Origin: Megamerina dolium
Lineage: Eukaryota > Arthropoda > Insecta > Diptera > Megamerinidae
Direction of reading: 5' to 3'
DNA: 64,000 nt
Assembly: GCA_963854835.1 (NCBI GenBank)
Contig: OY978525.1
Location: 49,627,429-49,691,428 of the forward strand
The position numbers and the translations under genes are program-made. Position 1 is the stretch's first letter; every line of letters starts with the position of its first letter. Under the pieces are notes generated by a model. The model did no database searches. It was not told the DNA's origin and saw only the letters and a program-made list of their open reading frames with translations. Of the stretch, positions 44,770 to 56,540 are shown one piece after another.

Positions 44770-46470
44770 CGCCTAAAGTATATCGGAAGCCAACCAGCGG
44801 TGTCTATACGCCATCGTACATGAGGGTCTGCCTCCTCTCGGTGATAGGATGTCGCATCCAAATACGCTCATCCTGCAGCAAAAATGGTGCACCACAAGAC
44901 CACCGAGATGTAGAACTGAAGTCAACACGATTATTCGCTCGCGTAGCTTCATCGACGACATTGTGCTCTGTAGGCAGCCATCTCCAATTTGCAATGGTAG
45001 TGGTGGCTAATATCTCGGCGACTCTACGTTGCACAAATGGCTAATAACGCCGATGTTCACTATGGAGCCACTGGATTACTGTTTTCGAATCGCTCAAAAT
45101 GATGCAATCATCGATTTTCAAGGAATGCTCTTCTCTGACGCAGCTCATCAATCGCGTACCCAGTACAACTGCTTGAAGCTACAGTCGTGGCACCGTTAAC
45201 GACTTCATCGGTGCGCATTTGGTCTTCGCACAAACAAATGAGACCTCCACCTCTCCAAGAGCACCAGTGGACCTCCAGTAAGCAACAGCGTCAAGGGCTT
45301 CCTCACTGGCATCGACAAAAACATGAAGCTGCAGATATTTGGGTAAGCCATTTCGAAAATAGTTCCGAGGAACGACATATTCAGCTACTGTTGGCAACTG
45401 CTTCCGCCAATCTTCCCAGCGGAGTTTATATTGCTTAGCAATAGCTCATCCCACCGGATATCATGTTTCCACACCTCTTGCATGACTGATTTAGCGCTTA
45501 CTACGAAATTGCTTAAGAATCCGAGCGGATCGAAGATCGACATGACCACGCTCAGGAGCTCTCGCTTCCTCGGATGCCGTACTCCATTCACCACATCAGG
45601 ATCCACATTATTAAACTTTAATTTGAAACCAAAAATATCTGATGATGCCTGCCAAAACAATCCAAGAACCCTTTCAGACAGTACTCCTTCTTTCTTTGCT
45701 ATTTGACGAACAGCTACGTTTTCACTAAGTGCGCCCGTCCCTCTCGACGAGTTTGACGCGAAATTACGAAGTCCGAAACCAGCTCTAGCATGAATACTTC
45801 TCACCTGTTTCGAGATCTCAACTGCTTCATCTTTGGTGTCAAAGCTATCGAGGTAGTCATCAACGTAGTGGTGATCCAATATGGATTTCACGGCTCGCGG
45901 GACATCGCTCACTTCATTACAATACTCTAATGCATTACGCGTCTTGACGTAGTTGGCGGCGCAAGACGAACAAGCATCTCCAAAAATCATTACACGCATA
46001 ACAAAAACTTCAGGCTGTTTGGATGCGTCACCATCGCACCAAAGGAATCGTTGAGCACACCTATCGCTCCGCTGAACTAACACCTGGTGAAACATCTCTT
46101 TGATGTCGCCACACACCAATTGCTCCCTGGCGAAAATGGAAAAGTATAGCAGCCAATGGCCTATATTCCTGTGGAACCTTCAGAAGGTGCGAATTGAGCG
46201 ACATGCCGTCAACCTCGGCGGTCGCGTCAAACACCATACGCAATTTGCCCGGCTTATTGGCATTATTCACTGCGAAGTGTGGTAAGTACCATATCCTAGC
46301 ACTGGACAAGGCAGCTTCCTCTCGATATAAGAGTTCATGATCCATCTGTACTCGGCAGCAAAGTCTACATTACGTATCATTTTCGCTTCAATACCCATCA
46401 ACTTTTTCAGCGCCATCTCATAGCTGGCAGGCAGTCGCCCATCGGCACGTTTCCAGAGCAAACCAGTCTG
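44770..46470 (-). pseudogene. BEL-2 reverse transcriptase and RNase H
   Basis: The N-terminal RT frame (46061-46461) has IWYLPHFAVNNANKPGKL and RMVFDATAEVDG. The main RT frame (45385-46119, 244 codons) has motif A DIKEMFHQVLV, catalytic YVDDYLDSFDTKDEAVE and the connection region ILSVFDPLGFLSNF-like SIFDPLGFLSNFVV. RNase H follows at 45179-45397 (LHVFVDASEEALDAVAYWR, KTKCAPMKSLTVPRL) and 44773-45034 (NWRWLPTEHNVVDEATR). Overlapping ends show at least three frame changes. All core RT motifs are still readable. Confidence 0.85.
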
Positions 46471-46539
46471 GTATCTTTCTTCAACACAGTAATCGGCTAC
46501 CGCACTGTGTAGAGACTGGTCAGTGTGGCCGTTAATGAA

Positions 46540-47214
46540 TTAACATGATGGCACTGTCGAGCATGTGGTGGCTGTTGGACCAAACACAACCCATCTTAGC
46601 TCGGTATTGGGGGCGAACGGACCACACTTGTTCAATTTGATAGTGGCTGATGGCAAACCAAGGTGGCAGTTGTCAAGACCAATTAACAGTTTTGGCCTGA
46701 CCTGCGTGTACGGCTGCGCTGGCAAATTGTTCATATATCTATTGTAGCAACGCAAATCAGCCTTGCTCAAGGTCTGACAAGACAACTGCAAATGTGATAC
46801 ACCATAAACATTCCTCAATATGTACATCTTCTGCATACCGACACCAATAACGGATAAATCAACTACGTTGGCTGGCTTTTGTGTAGCACGTCCTACGAAC
46901 CACTGCAAATTTAAACATTCACCAATAAGAGCGTTATCAATAATTGTTATTGACGAACCCTCGTCCAAAAGGGCATACGTCTCGACACGTTTCTGGTTCC
47001 CGTACAGCACGACTGGCAGAATTCGAAAGAGAAGTTTGTTATTGGTAATACCGTTCCTGCAACTAAGAACCGCTGTACCTCTATCACCCTTCTGTTGACT
47101 CACGACGCTGGCTGCGTCTGTGTGGCATGGGCTTGGCATGGTTCGGTCATGGAAACACGTCTGGTACGACATTGAGGCGACACTAACTGATTTGGTGACT
47201 CGTTGACAGCACAC
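46540..47214 (-). pseudogene. BEL-2 protease region
   Basis: 224 codons. The BEL/Pao-type aspartic protease active site is YALLDEGSSITIID at residues ~81-94, followed by the second half with PKLLIGLDNCHL and the typical terminal motif ELRWVVFGPT. Its N-terminal residues up to ~38 come from a shifted frame: the gag frame at 47100-48218 overlaps it by 115 bases, so a frameshift separates gag from protease. In intact relatives gag-pol is one frame. Confidence 0.85.
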
Positions 47215-48218
47215 GTAGCTTCATTCAACAATTTGTGGTGCATTCTTTTACACCCGTCGATGGCATACGGTTTGCGCCATTGGCAATTGCGCGAACCATG
47301 TCCAACATTGAGACACCCAAAGCAAAGATGACGTAGCTTTGTTTCTTCCCATCTCTTGGACACCGCAAGTCGGCTGAACCGCTCAGAGTCGGCTGGCCTA
47401 TGTTGGGCCTGACACACAGGGCAGACTGAATAACGTTGTGGTTCAGCAGCGTGCAACACAAGACGACGTTTGTAGTCTCGCGTTGCATCTCCATCGTATA
47501 CCGTACATATAATGTTGGCTAATCTTGTAAGCCACTCGCTAAAATTTTTAACAGTGGCATACGGTTCGGAAAAATCTGGATATGCTAAAATTGGGGGGGA
47601 GCAAATTGCCTCCTTCAAATTTTCAAAAGCTTTCTGGCATTTATCGGTCCATTCAAATTTTGCATCTTTTCTTAGTAATTTATTAATTGGTAGCGCTATG
47701 CTTGCCATATTTTCAGCAAAATTTCTAAAATAGTTTACTAAACCTAAGAATGCCTGAACATCTTTCCTATTTCTTGGAACAGGAATATTTTTGACACATT
47801 CTACCTTACTAGCATCTGACAATGCCCCTTTCTCAGTGCACTTATGCTCTAGGTAAATTATCTCTCTTCGCAAAAATTGGCACTTCTCTGTATTTAGTTT
47901 TAAGTTATGTTTTCGTAAGAGTTCAAGTACTCTATGCAGACGCGATTCATGTTGTGCCAAATTCCGACCGTAGACAACAATGTCATCCAAATATACAAAA
48001 CAATCTATTCCCTGGAGTCCAGTCAATACGTGATTCATTAGTCTTTGAAAAGTAGCAGGTGCTCCCGTTAACCCAAAAGACATTCTATTAAATTCGTAAT
48101 GCCCGACACCTGAACTAAAAGCGGTTTTTTCTCTGTCAGATTCCTCCATTAGTACTTGATGATATCCACTGGCCAGATCAAGTGTAGTAAAATATCTACT
48201 ATGACCTAACTGATCCAA
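47100..48218 (-). pseudogene. chimeric frame: Gypsy RT joined to BEL-2 gag
   Basis: One open frame of 372 codons. Residues 1-~220 are errantivirus/17.6-type RT: TLDLASGYHQ (motif A), LTGAPATFQRLMNHVLTGLQ, YLDDIVVYGRN (motif C, D79/D80), FLGLVNYFRNF, ending in the RT-RNase H linker PPILAYPDFSEPY. From ~221 it is BEL/Pao gag: EWLTRLANIICTVYDGD, CPVCQAQH and a CCHC knuckle C299-C302-H307-C312 (CFGCLNVGHGSRNC). The join is at ~47555 and keeps frame. The RT continues upstream of the first ATG to ~48640. It is a random fusion by position, yet intact. RNase H and integrase of the Gypsy element are absent. Confidence 0.9.
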
Positions 48219-48650
48219 TATCTCATCGATGCGTGGAATTGGAAGAACCTGTTTAATGGTGGCATCGTTCAGTTTTCTGAAATCAACAACTAGTCCCCAT
48301 TTCTTTTTTCCATCGCTTTCCGCCTTCTTTGGAACTAATATTATTTAGGAATTCCATGGGGAGAACTGGGAATGATTATTTCGTCTTCCGACATTTTATT
48401 TACCTGTCTATTAATCTTCTCCTTATGCACTAACCTGTAACCTGTACTGTCTCTGATTTATTGGTGCCTAATCTGTATTTACTGGTATCGTGTGCTTTAT
48501 ACCTGTTGTGTATGACAATTTATCGCCTTCCAAATAAAACAAATCGTGAAATGACTTAAAGATGTCTTCCATAGATTTTCTTTCTTCCTTATTTAGGTTT
48601 GAATCTAACATAACTGTTTCTCTCTTAACTGGGGTCGGCAAAATCCTCCA
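48219..48650 (-). pseudogene. errantivirus pol, N-terminal RT region
   Basis: Continues the RT of the chimeric frame upstream on the minus strand. Nucleotides match the plus-strand copy at 21233-21500, including the frame-breaking stop after PSSSPWNS shared by both copies. Before RT lie traces of the protease-RT spacer. Confidence 0.8.
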
Positions 48651-49055
48651 CTGAAACCGCCTCGAGGGTGCCGACTGGAAATAGATACCACAGTTTAGCC
48701 TGCACGATGTCAGCGGTATCTAGCTAAGATAAGGGTAAGTTTGTAAGTGTTTGTTACTCTTCAATAGTATAGCATTCGGCAACGTAATCTTATCATGGTC
48801 GGAGGTGAGGGGCTGGATTAAGGTGTTAAGCGATCCGTGCCAAAAATCAGCCTGGCTGGGGGCTACTTTTTCAAATAGCCCAATCGATAACGTGAGCTTA
48901 CGGATATCTGGCGCCCTCCGTAATAAGTAGCCTTACCTGCGTACTGCGAATCTCTGTGCAGGCGGACATTTATTTCTTCGCAACTCGTGGGAACAAGATT
49001 GATTGTAAAAACCCCAAAACCCAGATCTTGATCCAAAAATCTGGAGGTTGTAGGG

Positions 49056-49828
49056 GTGTTAACGGGTGGAACGGCGCACAATAAGGCTTCACGAGAGGCC
49101 GAGCTGTTAGCTGCACCACTCGTTCCCACCATTGGAACTCATAACGAAATTCCTGCAATCGCGGACAGCACTGCCTCATACGACGTAGTGCTGATAGCCA
49201 TGGCGGGAAAAGTAGTGAAGGGGGTGGCGGAAAATGAGGCTTCTATAGAAGCCGAGTTTTAGCCATGGAATTGTGAGTCATGGAATTGTCACTAGAGGGG
49301 CGCCTGGAGGATACTCATCTGAGTACCTTCAAGGTATCTTTGTTGGATGCCATGGAGTCCCTTGAAGACGATGTCAATGACATTGGATTTGTCGGCAGGG
49401 CAAGGGTGGAGAGCGGATTGATTGTACTAAGGTGCAAAAATCAGTTATCCAAGCAATGGCTGTGCAAGACAGTGGAGCACCTAACTGGTTTGTGGGAGGG
49501 TGCAAAGCTCAAATGTGACAGCCTAACTGCCTTGTCGACAAAGAGGAAGATGGTGATTGTTGCTCATGGCAATGCTGTGGCCAGCTACATCATCCTCAGA
49601 AGGCTGCAGCGCCAGAACGCCTGTGCGAAGGACACTTCCAAATGGAGTGCTATCCGCACAGAAGAGTTTGGTGAGGCAGAAAGGGCAGGTGTCGGTGTCT
49701 TACTCACCGTGCTGTGTCCTAAGGAGGACGCGGAGGCCATCTGGATCGCAGGGGGAGACTCAACTGCGGTCTTGAACAGGTCGTCGTTAAATTCCAGAAG
49801 GATGCAGTATGTGAGGTGGAAGCTCTAA
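49056..49828 (+). pseudogene. LOA-like ORF1
   Basis: Two frames: 49056-49262 (Ala/Glu-rich start) and 49280-49828 (182 codons). The second carries FKVSLLDAMESLEDDV, GFVGRARVESGLIVLRC, KMVIVAHGNAVAS and a final KWSAIRTEEFGEAERAGVGV, the order of domains in LOA-type ORF1 (coiled region, then a nucleic-acid-binding fold). It ends early, running into sequence that belongs after the endonuclease start, so a deletion joins ORF1 to mid-ORF2. Assigned by pattern from memory of this group. Confidence 0.65.
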
Positions 49829-50071
49829 TGAGATTCTGTGATGAAAAGGGGGTTGGTCTGATCTTAGGCTGCGATGGCAATGCGCACAGTTCTGTGTAAG
49901 GCAGCAGCAATGAAAACTATAGAGGAGAGTGTCTACTAAAATTTATAGAAAAATTTGGTCTACAAGTTGCCAATAGGGGAACAGAACCGACCTTTGTCGA
50001 CGCAAGTCGTTGCGAGGTCATTGATGATACTCTGACGAATGTCAAAATGTTGAATAGCCTTTTGGAGGGTT
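49829..50071 (+). pseudogene. LOA-like endonuclease, C-terminal half
   Basis: Reads GLILGCDGNAHSSV, then after a stop GECLLKFIEKFGLQVANRG and TFVDASRCEVIDDTLTN, the D-x-N-A-H core and C-terminal strand of an APE-type endonuclease. The N-terminal half is missing, and a stop replaces the Trp after the D-x-N-A-H block. The final S-D-H motif (MSDHRAIQF) is in the next frame, at the start of the RT frame. Confidence 0.8.
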
Positions 50072-52168
50072 GTGGATAGACTAACCATGTCGGACCACAG
50101 GGCCATTCAGTTTGGGGTTACGTCCGATAAAAGACATAGGAACGACTGTAGAATGGTAAGGATACCGAAACGAACGGATTGTACAAGGTACTGCGAAGTT
50201 CCTGAGGAGTTATTGCCAAGGAGGTTTAAAAGACCTAGAACAACCGCAGATGTTGAGTATGAGGTGAGGGCTATCAGCTCAGCCATGATCAAAGCATTTG
50301 AAGCTTCATGTCCTCTGACGGTAGTGGACGAAGGAGATCCCACTCCATGGTGGAATGGGGAACTGGAATCCATGAAAAAGGAGACAAGGAAGGCTTTTAA
50401 TCGTCACATGAGAGGGGACCTCAACGCATGGGACGACTACAAGTCAAAGAAAAGGGAGCTGAAGAAGACTCTACGCAACCGTAAAAGGAAAACGTGGAGG
50501 GAATTCTGCTCACATATACAAGATATATCCGATGTATGTAGATTACAGAGGATCATATCAAAACCAGCGGGTACAGACGGGATATTTCCAGCCCTACTTC
50601 AGTGGGGTGCAGAAGCTCTGGTAGACAGGCTTCTGGGAATATTTACTACTTGCCTGGCTACAGGATATATCCCGACTCAATGGAGAGAGACTAAGGTTGT
50701 CTTTCTTCCAAAGCCGGGAAAAAGGGACTACTCAGAGGCTAAATCTTTCCAGCCGGTTAGCTTCGCCTCCTTTCTGCTTAAATGTATGGAGGGAGTGCTG
50801 GCGGACTACATGGAAAGGACAACGCTTCTGACAAAACCACTGAGCAGGTGTCAGCACACATACAGAGCTGGCAAATCCACTGAAACAGCATTGCACGAAC
50901 TCGCTCGCATAGCGGAGAGGGAACTGTCTTGTGGAGGGATATCTATGTCTACTTTTATGGATATAGAAGGTGCCTTCGATAAGATTGGTTTCGATAAGCT
51001 AAGGATGGCCCTTGCGACTCGTGAAGTCAGCCCAACCATTATAAGGTGGGTGGACAGCATGCTGAGGAAAAGGGCAATAAACTTTCAAAATGGGAGTTAC
51101 AGACTCAGTGGTAGGGTAGTCAAAGGGTGTCCACAGGGGGGAGTATTATCGCCCATCCTTTGGAACATCACGGTCGATTCCCTACTTCAGCTTCTGGACT
51201 CAAAAGGCATACACACCGTCGGGTATGCAGATGACATAGCGGTAACGGTGAGCGGTAAGTTCCTGGACACTATTTATGATACCATGAGAGGTGCACTCAA
51301 AATGGTTGAAGGATGGTGCACGGAACAAGGTCTATCTGTAAATGCTAGTAAGTCGGAAACAGTACTCTTTACTAAAAGGAGGACTGGACTAACAATAGAC
51401 CCTCTTAGGCTTTTTGGATCGAACATCTACGTATCCAAGAAAGTAAAGTATCTAGGTGTCATCCTGGATAACAAGCTGACTTGGAATAGTCACGTCGATA
51501 ACAAGATCCAGAAGGGCGAGCGGGTATTCCATCAGTGTAAGAGAGTGTTCGGTCTCATGTGGGGAATTACTCCCAGAGCAGCGCACTGGATCTACACAAC
51601 GATGGTCAGGCCATTAATAACATATGCTGCTGTGGTCTGGTGGCCTAAGGTCACCCAAAAGACCGCGAAAAGCAAGTTAGATAGGGTGCAAAGAATGGTT
51701 TGTATTGGGATTACCGGAGCTATCCGGACGACCCCAGTAGAAGCATTGGAAGTCTTTCTCGGGCTGCTGCCGTTGAACTTGCATATTATGAAGTCAGCGG
51801 CATTAACAGCATTACGTCTGAAGACAACCAATAATTGGTATGGATTTGGCACGGAGATAGGGCACAGGGGCATCCTGTCACTGTTATATAGCAATGTAAA
51901 GGAGGCGCAAATGCCAATGGAGGGAATGGGTAGGCTGAAGATGACTGAAAAGTCACACAGAACACTCATTGAAGACGGCCTCACACATGATGTATGTGAG
52001 GAAAATGACATCAGTATTTTTACAGATGGTTCATTAATGGATGGCAGAGCGGGTGCTGGGACTGGCATGCACTCTGAATCTGGGAAGATACGTATCGGTC
52101 TATCAAGCAGAAATGCTTGGTCTAATGCATGCGCTAGACCATCTACTGGATGTAAAGGTGCAAGGTAA
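50072..52168 (+). pseudogene. LOA-like reverse transcriptase with RNase H start
   Basis: Open for 698 codons, the longest frame in the window. It starts with the endonuclease end (SDHRAIQFGV), a Lys/Arg-rich linker, then RT: GTDGIFPALLQWG, VVFLPKPGKRDYS, HTYRAGKSTETALHELA, motif A STFMDIEGAFDKI, motif B VVKGCPQGGVLSPILWN, motif C VGYADDIAV (~51220), and thumb motifs VKYLGVILDNKLTWNSHV. Near its end ISIFTDGSLMDGRAGAG is the first RNase H strand, then a frameshift. A deletion near 50550 removes the linker between CRLQRIIS and the RT fingers. The RT core motifs all appear intact; ORF2 as a whole is broken. Confidence 0.88.
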
Positions 52169-52865
52169 GAAAATCTTGCTAGCACTCGATAACCAGGCGG
52201 TGGTCAGGCGGCTGCAACAACCTACGGTATCTTCTAAGTTGGCGCTCGAATGTGTTCAGAAACTTAATGGGTGTGCTCGTAGTAATGCGATTACTCTTAT
52301 GTGGGTGAAGGGACACATTGGTATAGAACAGAATGAAGCTGCAGACGCCTTGGCTAGACAAGGATCTGAAGCTGAATTTTATGGACCGGAACCAGTAGTT
52401 GCTCTCAGCAGCGGGACGGTGAAGGCAAAGGTCGAAGAGTGGATAAAGTAACTCCATCTCACGAGATGGGAGAACTTATCTACTTGTAGACAGGCAAAAG
52501 CTTCGTTGAGGCTATCAAAGGGCAGTGAATCGGGGAGGGCTCTCAGTCTAGGACGAATGATTCCAAGCTGGTTGACTGCATTAATAACTGGGTATGGCAA
52601 TTTCAGGTACCACCTCAGCAAGATGGGTCTTGTTGATGGGGAGGATGCTGACATTTGCAGATTATGCATGGAAGAGGCAGAGACAGCGGCGCACATAGTG
52701 TGCCAGTGTCCTGCATTGGCAAGCAGGAGGATGTCCACACTGGGTCGCCAATATATTGATGAACTCGAAATGTGGAACATACCCCACAAAGACATGCTTG
52801 AAATAACGCGCGATATTATTATGAGGAAGGAAGTAGAAGAATTCTGCAACCGATCAAATAATTAA
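52041..52865 (+). pseudogene. LOA-like RNase H and C-terminal zinc-like region
   Basis: In frame 52041-52451: MLGLMHALDHLLDV, LLALDNQAVVRRLQ, LMWVKGHIGIEQNEAAD, the catalytic and terminal blocks of RNase H. A TAA at ~52449 interrupts; the continuation at 52506-52865 has LITGYGNFRYHLSKMGL and CRLCMEEAETAAHIVCQC, a Cys/His pattern seen at the end of I/LOA-group ORF2. Both blocks are needed in intact elements for second-strand synthesis or RNA removal. Confidence 0.85.
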
Positions 52866-52923
52866 CACACGATTTGAGGGACGAAAAGGGACCCATATAA
52901 GTGGTCTGATTCGGCTAATCCCT

Positions 52924-52925
<2 letters not shown>

Positions 52926-52999
<74 letters not shown>

Positions 53000-53020
53000 T
53001 TATATATTTATATATTTATA

Positions 53021-53112
<92 letters not shown>

Positions 53113-53125
53113 TATAAATATATAA

Positions 53126-53186
<61 letters not shown>

Positions 53187-53191
53187 TATAA

Positions 53192-53262
<71 letters not shown>
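52926..53262. repeat. (TA)n tract, 337 bp, with AAATATAT / ATATATTT units
   Basis: Begins as the (TA)n tail of the LOA-like element and is greatly expanded, with alternating ttatatat and aaatatat blocks that make it palindromic. Its right end meets errantivirus sequence. Confidence 0.9.
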
Positions 53263-54286
53263 ACTGTTTCTAATATTTTGGTAACCCTCTTATAGTTACT
53301 CTTTTCTCTAACGCTATTTATTTTAGAAACTGTATCAGTTTCTATATGCTCTATATGATTAAATTTAACTATATTAACTCTCATATCGTTACACACAGTA
53401 TACGCTTTCGTATTTGTATTCAGTATTGGTACATAAACTTTATTATTTGTGATACATCCCAATGTCTCACCTAAAAATATCCCGGGAGAAACTTCTTGTT
53501 GTTCCACTATTACCGTTTCCAAATCGGTATTTACATTCAAGGGAACTATCTTTATAGTTCTCCCTGGTACTACAACCTCACTGTTGTAGAGTACTCTATT
53601 AGCCTCGTTCAATGATTTGAGAGGTAAAGTCATTAAATACTGTTTTCGCTCATAAAAAAAAGCTTCTTTTTCATAGTATTGAGAATCGATCGATCCTAGG
53701 ATACCATCTGCAGGTATCCCTCTCTCTTCAGATATGACATGTAATTCTAAATTCAAATCATTAGTCCTTTCATGTTGGACTGTTATTGGCCCCATCGTGG
53801 TGACAAATCCTCCAAATGCACCACTAAGAGTTTTCCTTGAATTCCCTTTCTTGCTAACTTTTCTGTTAATTACTGTTGCTTTTACTAAACTGCCGCAGAG
53901 TCTACAAGTAAAATGAGTTTTCCATTTTTTGCTTCCTTGCACGGATACTCAATGAACATATCATCTACTTCAGAGAGTCCAAAACAATAACCATGTTTGC
54001 TATCACTGGATGCGAAAGATGGGTTAACAATCCCTCTAGACGCCTGACTACCAACTTCCACCATCCTAGTATCTGACGTGGAGGGTGTGTACAATCTTTA
54101 AAGACGCATGATTGACACCTTCCATTTCAGCTCGCCTATCTTTAGAAAGATTTTGGGGTTCCCGGTTTATCGGCCGTACCTGGGCCACCTGTAGTTTCCC
54201 TGAGTCTTTTCCAAGTCTTTGCGTTTGTAACAATTGGCAATCCTGTGTCCGGGCTTTCTGCAAAAGAAACATTTGGTTTCGGACTT
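53263..54286 (-). pseudogene. errantivirus B gag end and protease/pol start
   Basis: 54066-54272 carries the last part of gag (KARTQDCQLLQTQRL, a diverged Cys/His region). 53885-54094 enters the protease with FIEYPCKEAKNGKLIL then LLVDSAAV, where the usual D-[ST]-G-A is D-S-A-A and a frameshift follows. 53250-53942 (230 codons) resumes the protease flap side with LVKATVINRK, ILGSIDSQYYEKE (I-L-G-x-D/S block) and the spacer leading to RT. Protease would be inactive as read. Confidence 0.75.
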
Positions 54287-54450
54287 ACTCCGATTATTTT
54301 TTTTTTTTTTTTTTTAACAAGCTTTTTATTGGATCTTTCTAAAATTACTTAGAAACTAACAATATGTAATCAAATCTTAAAAACTAAATAAAATTATGTG
54401 ATATTCCCAACGTTCCATCACAATTTGTTGAGTCACGAGGTATAGCAATT

Positions 54451-56540
54451 TCACAGCATATTCAGTGTGTCTTTTCTATTTAATCGACGATGCCCCGTGC
54501 TCAGCAACAATTGCCTAGCAAGGGGATTCGGATGACTGTGTAATTTTTGAATGTAGCTTCTGCAAGACATTGCAACTTCCTCAGAAATTGTGGGTACATT
54601 TAAATCTCGATGGATGTTAACGTTCCTCATATACCAAGGCGCGTTTACAATAATTCGCAGACACTTGGATTGTATTCGCTGCAATTTTTCGATATTTGAG
54701 GGAGATGCGGTGCCCCAAAACTGAATAAGTCCAGATTGGCTTCAGGATTGCTTTATATAATAGCACTTTGTATTCGAGATTCAACTTTGATCTTTTGTGT
54801 AACAGCCACCATAACTGATTAATTTTAAGCTTGATCTGAGTTTTCTTTGCCTCTATGTGATTTTTCCATGTCAGCCTTCTGTCGAGGTGAATACCCAAGT
54901 ACTTTGTTGAGGAACATTGTGGAACTGATTGGCCATTTAATTTAAGTGGGGGACATGTATCTGGCTTTAGCGTGAAGGTTACGTGTACGCTCTTTGATTC
55001 ACTGACTTTTATACGCCATTTTGCTAGCCAGATTTCGAGAGAATCGATATGAGTCTGCAGGAGTTTAGTAGCTTCTATGGGGTTAGAGCGAGAGCACAAT
55101 ATTGCCGTATCATCTGTAAAGGTCGATATAAATGTATGGTTATTGCTGGGCATATCTGTAGTGTATAAGAGATACAGTAAGGGGCCCAAAACGCTTCCTT
55201 GAGGAACGCCAGCGTGAATATCCAATGGATTTGTTGTGTAATCCTTGTGATGTACCAGAAATTGTCTTTTCGTGAGGTAGCTACTAAGCAATGAGGAGAC
55301 ATTTGCAGGCAGTAATAGTTTGAGTTTGTAAATAAGGCCATCGTGCCATACTTTATCGAAAGCTTGAGTGATATCAAGAGAGACAGCTGAGCAATACTTT
55401 TTTTCTTCAAAAGTGTTCCTTATCAGAGTTACAATGCGGTGGACTTGTTCTATTGTGCCGTGCTGTTTTCTAAATCCAAACTGATGTTGAGGAATCAGTT
55501 GGTTGAGATTAATAAATGGAGTTATATTCATGACAAGTAGCTTTTCGAATACTTTCGCGAGTAGAGGCAGGAGGCTGTTAGGTCTGTACGATGCAACTTT
55601 TGTAGGGTCTTTTCCTGGTTTTGCTATCATAATAATTTTTGAAGTTTTCCAGCATTTGGGATAGTGTTTAATACGAAGGATAGCATTGAAAATGTGCATG
55701 AGATGAATTACTGAAGCCGGAGGTAGCTCTTTTATCATCAGCTGGCTGAATTTTTCGAGTGCTGAGTCTACATCGTGTCCATTTCTTAATGCAGTACTCA
55801 GAGGAAGATGGGAATTTATATATTTCTTGAATTTTAACCAGTCTATTTTCTTTCTAACGCAATTGCCTTGGGGGCTTGGGATTTTATAGATATTACCGTG
55901 GGTGAGTTTTAGATGATAGATCATAATTACACTCTGTGGAGATATTTTCCATCTGCAAACCTTTGGCGACTCCAAAGTCTATGAGATCGGGTGTTTTCCT
56001 CTTGTCCGTCGGCCAATATGTCGGTTGACCATTTGAAATAACATCGTAGCCGTGGTTAGTGATGATTGAACATAGTCTTCTGCCTTTTGGAGTTATTAAA
56101 CGGGAGCCCCAGTGAGTGTGTTTGGCGTTGAAATCGCCAGCAACCAAGAATTTGCTACCAAGAGTTGAGAAAAATTCTTTATATTGCTGTTCGGTAATAC
56201 TGTATCTTGGGGGACAGTATATCGCAGATATTACTAGCTTAGAGATGTATTCTTCCAGACATATAGATGTTGCTTGCAAGTAGACGCTACTGAAATCTTC
56301 GAGAACATGATGTTTTATTCTGCTTTTTATCAATATGGCAGTTCCTCCGCGTGCCTTACCATGCGGATGACTTGTGGTGTACAGTTTGTAATATGGTATT
56401 TGGTAGCAATTTTTGTCAGTGAAATGGGTCTCAGATATCATCATTATGTCGATCTGGCTGGATTCAAGGAATTGAATTAGCTCCAAACGGTGCTGGCTTA
56501 AGCCGTTGGCGTTCCAGTGGCATATCTTGAGACAACTCAT
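54451..56540 (-). pseudogene. Jockey ORF2: endonuclease and reverse transcriptase
   Basis: Endonuclease frame 55893-56540: KICHWNANGLSQHRLEL, IMMISETHF, FLVAGDFNAKHTHWGSR, TPDLIDFGV. The S-D-H end (YDLSSKTHP, normally S-D-H-x-P) shows a mutation, with a frame change near 55930. RT frame 54617-55975 (452 codons): KHYPKCWKTSKIIMIAKPGK, FGFRKQHGTIEQVHRI, motif A SLDITQAFDKVWHDGL, motif B GVPQGSVLGPLLYLLY, motif C TFTDDTAIL (usual A replaced by T before D-D), YLGIHLDRRLTWKNHI. The C-terminal frame 54451-54684 ends in HRRLNRKDTL. Two frameshifts (near 55930 and 54680). Confidence 0.92.

Larger units (their letters stand above)
43615..47555 (-). mobile_element. BEL/Pao retrotransposon (BEL-2), lacking its 5' end
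   Basis: Minus-strand order gag knuckle, protease, RT, RNase H, integrase. Compared with BEL-1 it is a separate family and much better preserved at protein level, but has frameshifts between blocks. The 5' part of gag and the 5' LTR are replaced at ~47555 by Gypsy RT sequence. No env was seen between integrase and the purine tract. Confidence 0.85.
48690..52925 (+). mobile_element. LOA-like non-LTR retrotransposon, nearly complete span
   Basis: Leader (from ~48690), ORF1 (49056-49828), partial endonuclease (49829-50071), RT (50072-52168), RNase H (52041-52451), C-terminal zinc-like region (52506-52865) and 3' UTR ending gctaatccctaaa before (TA)n. RNase H downstream of RT places it in the I/LOA group. 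Inactive through deletions in endonuclease and RT linker and at least three frameshifts. Confidence 0.85.

Noticed and set aside
45187..47098. Plus-strand frames up to ~92 codons opposite BEL-2
   Set aside because: Antisense to clear RT and protease motifs on the minus strand.
53250..53942. 230-codon frame considered as a host gene
   Set aside because: It continues the errantivirus protease region and collinear pol spacer; the last residues are TA repeat.
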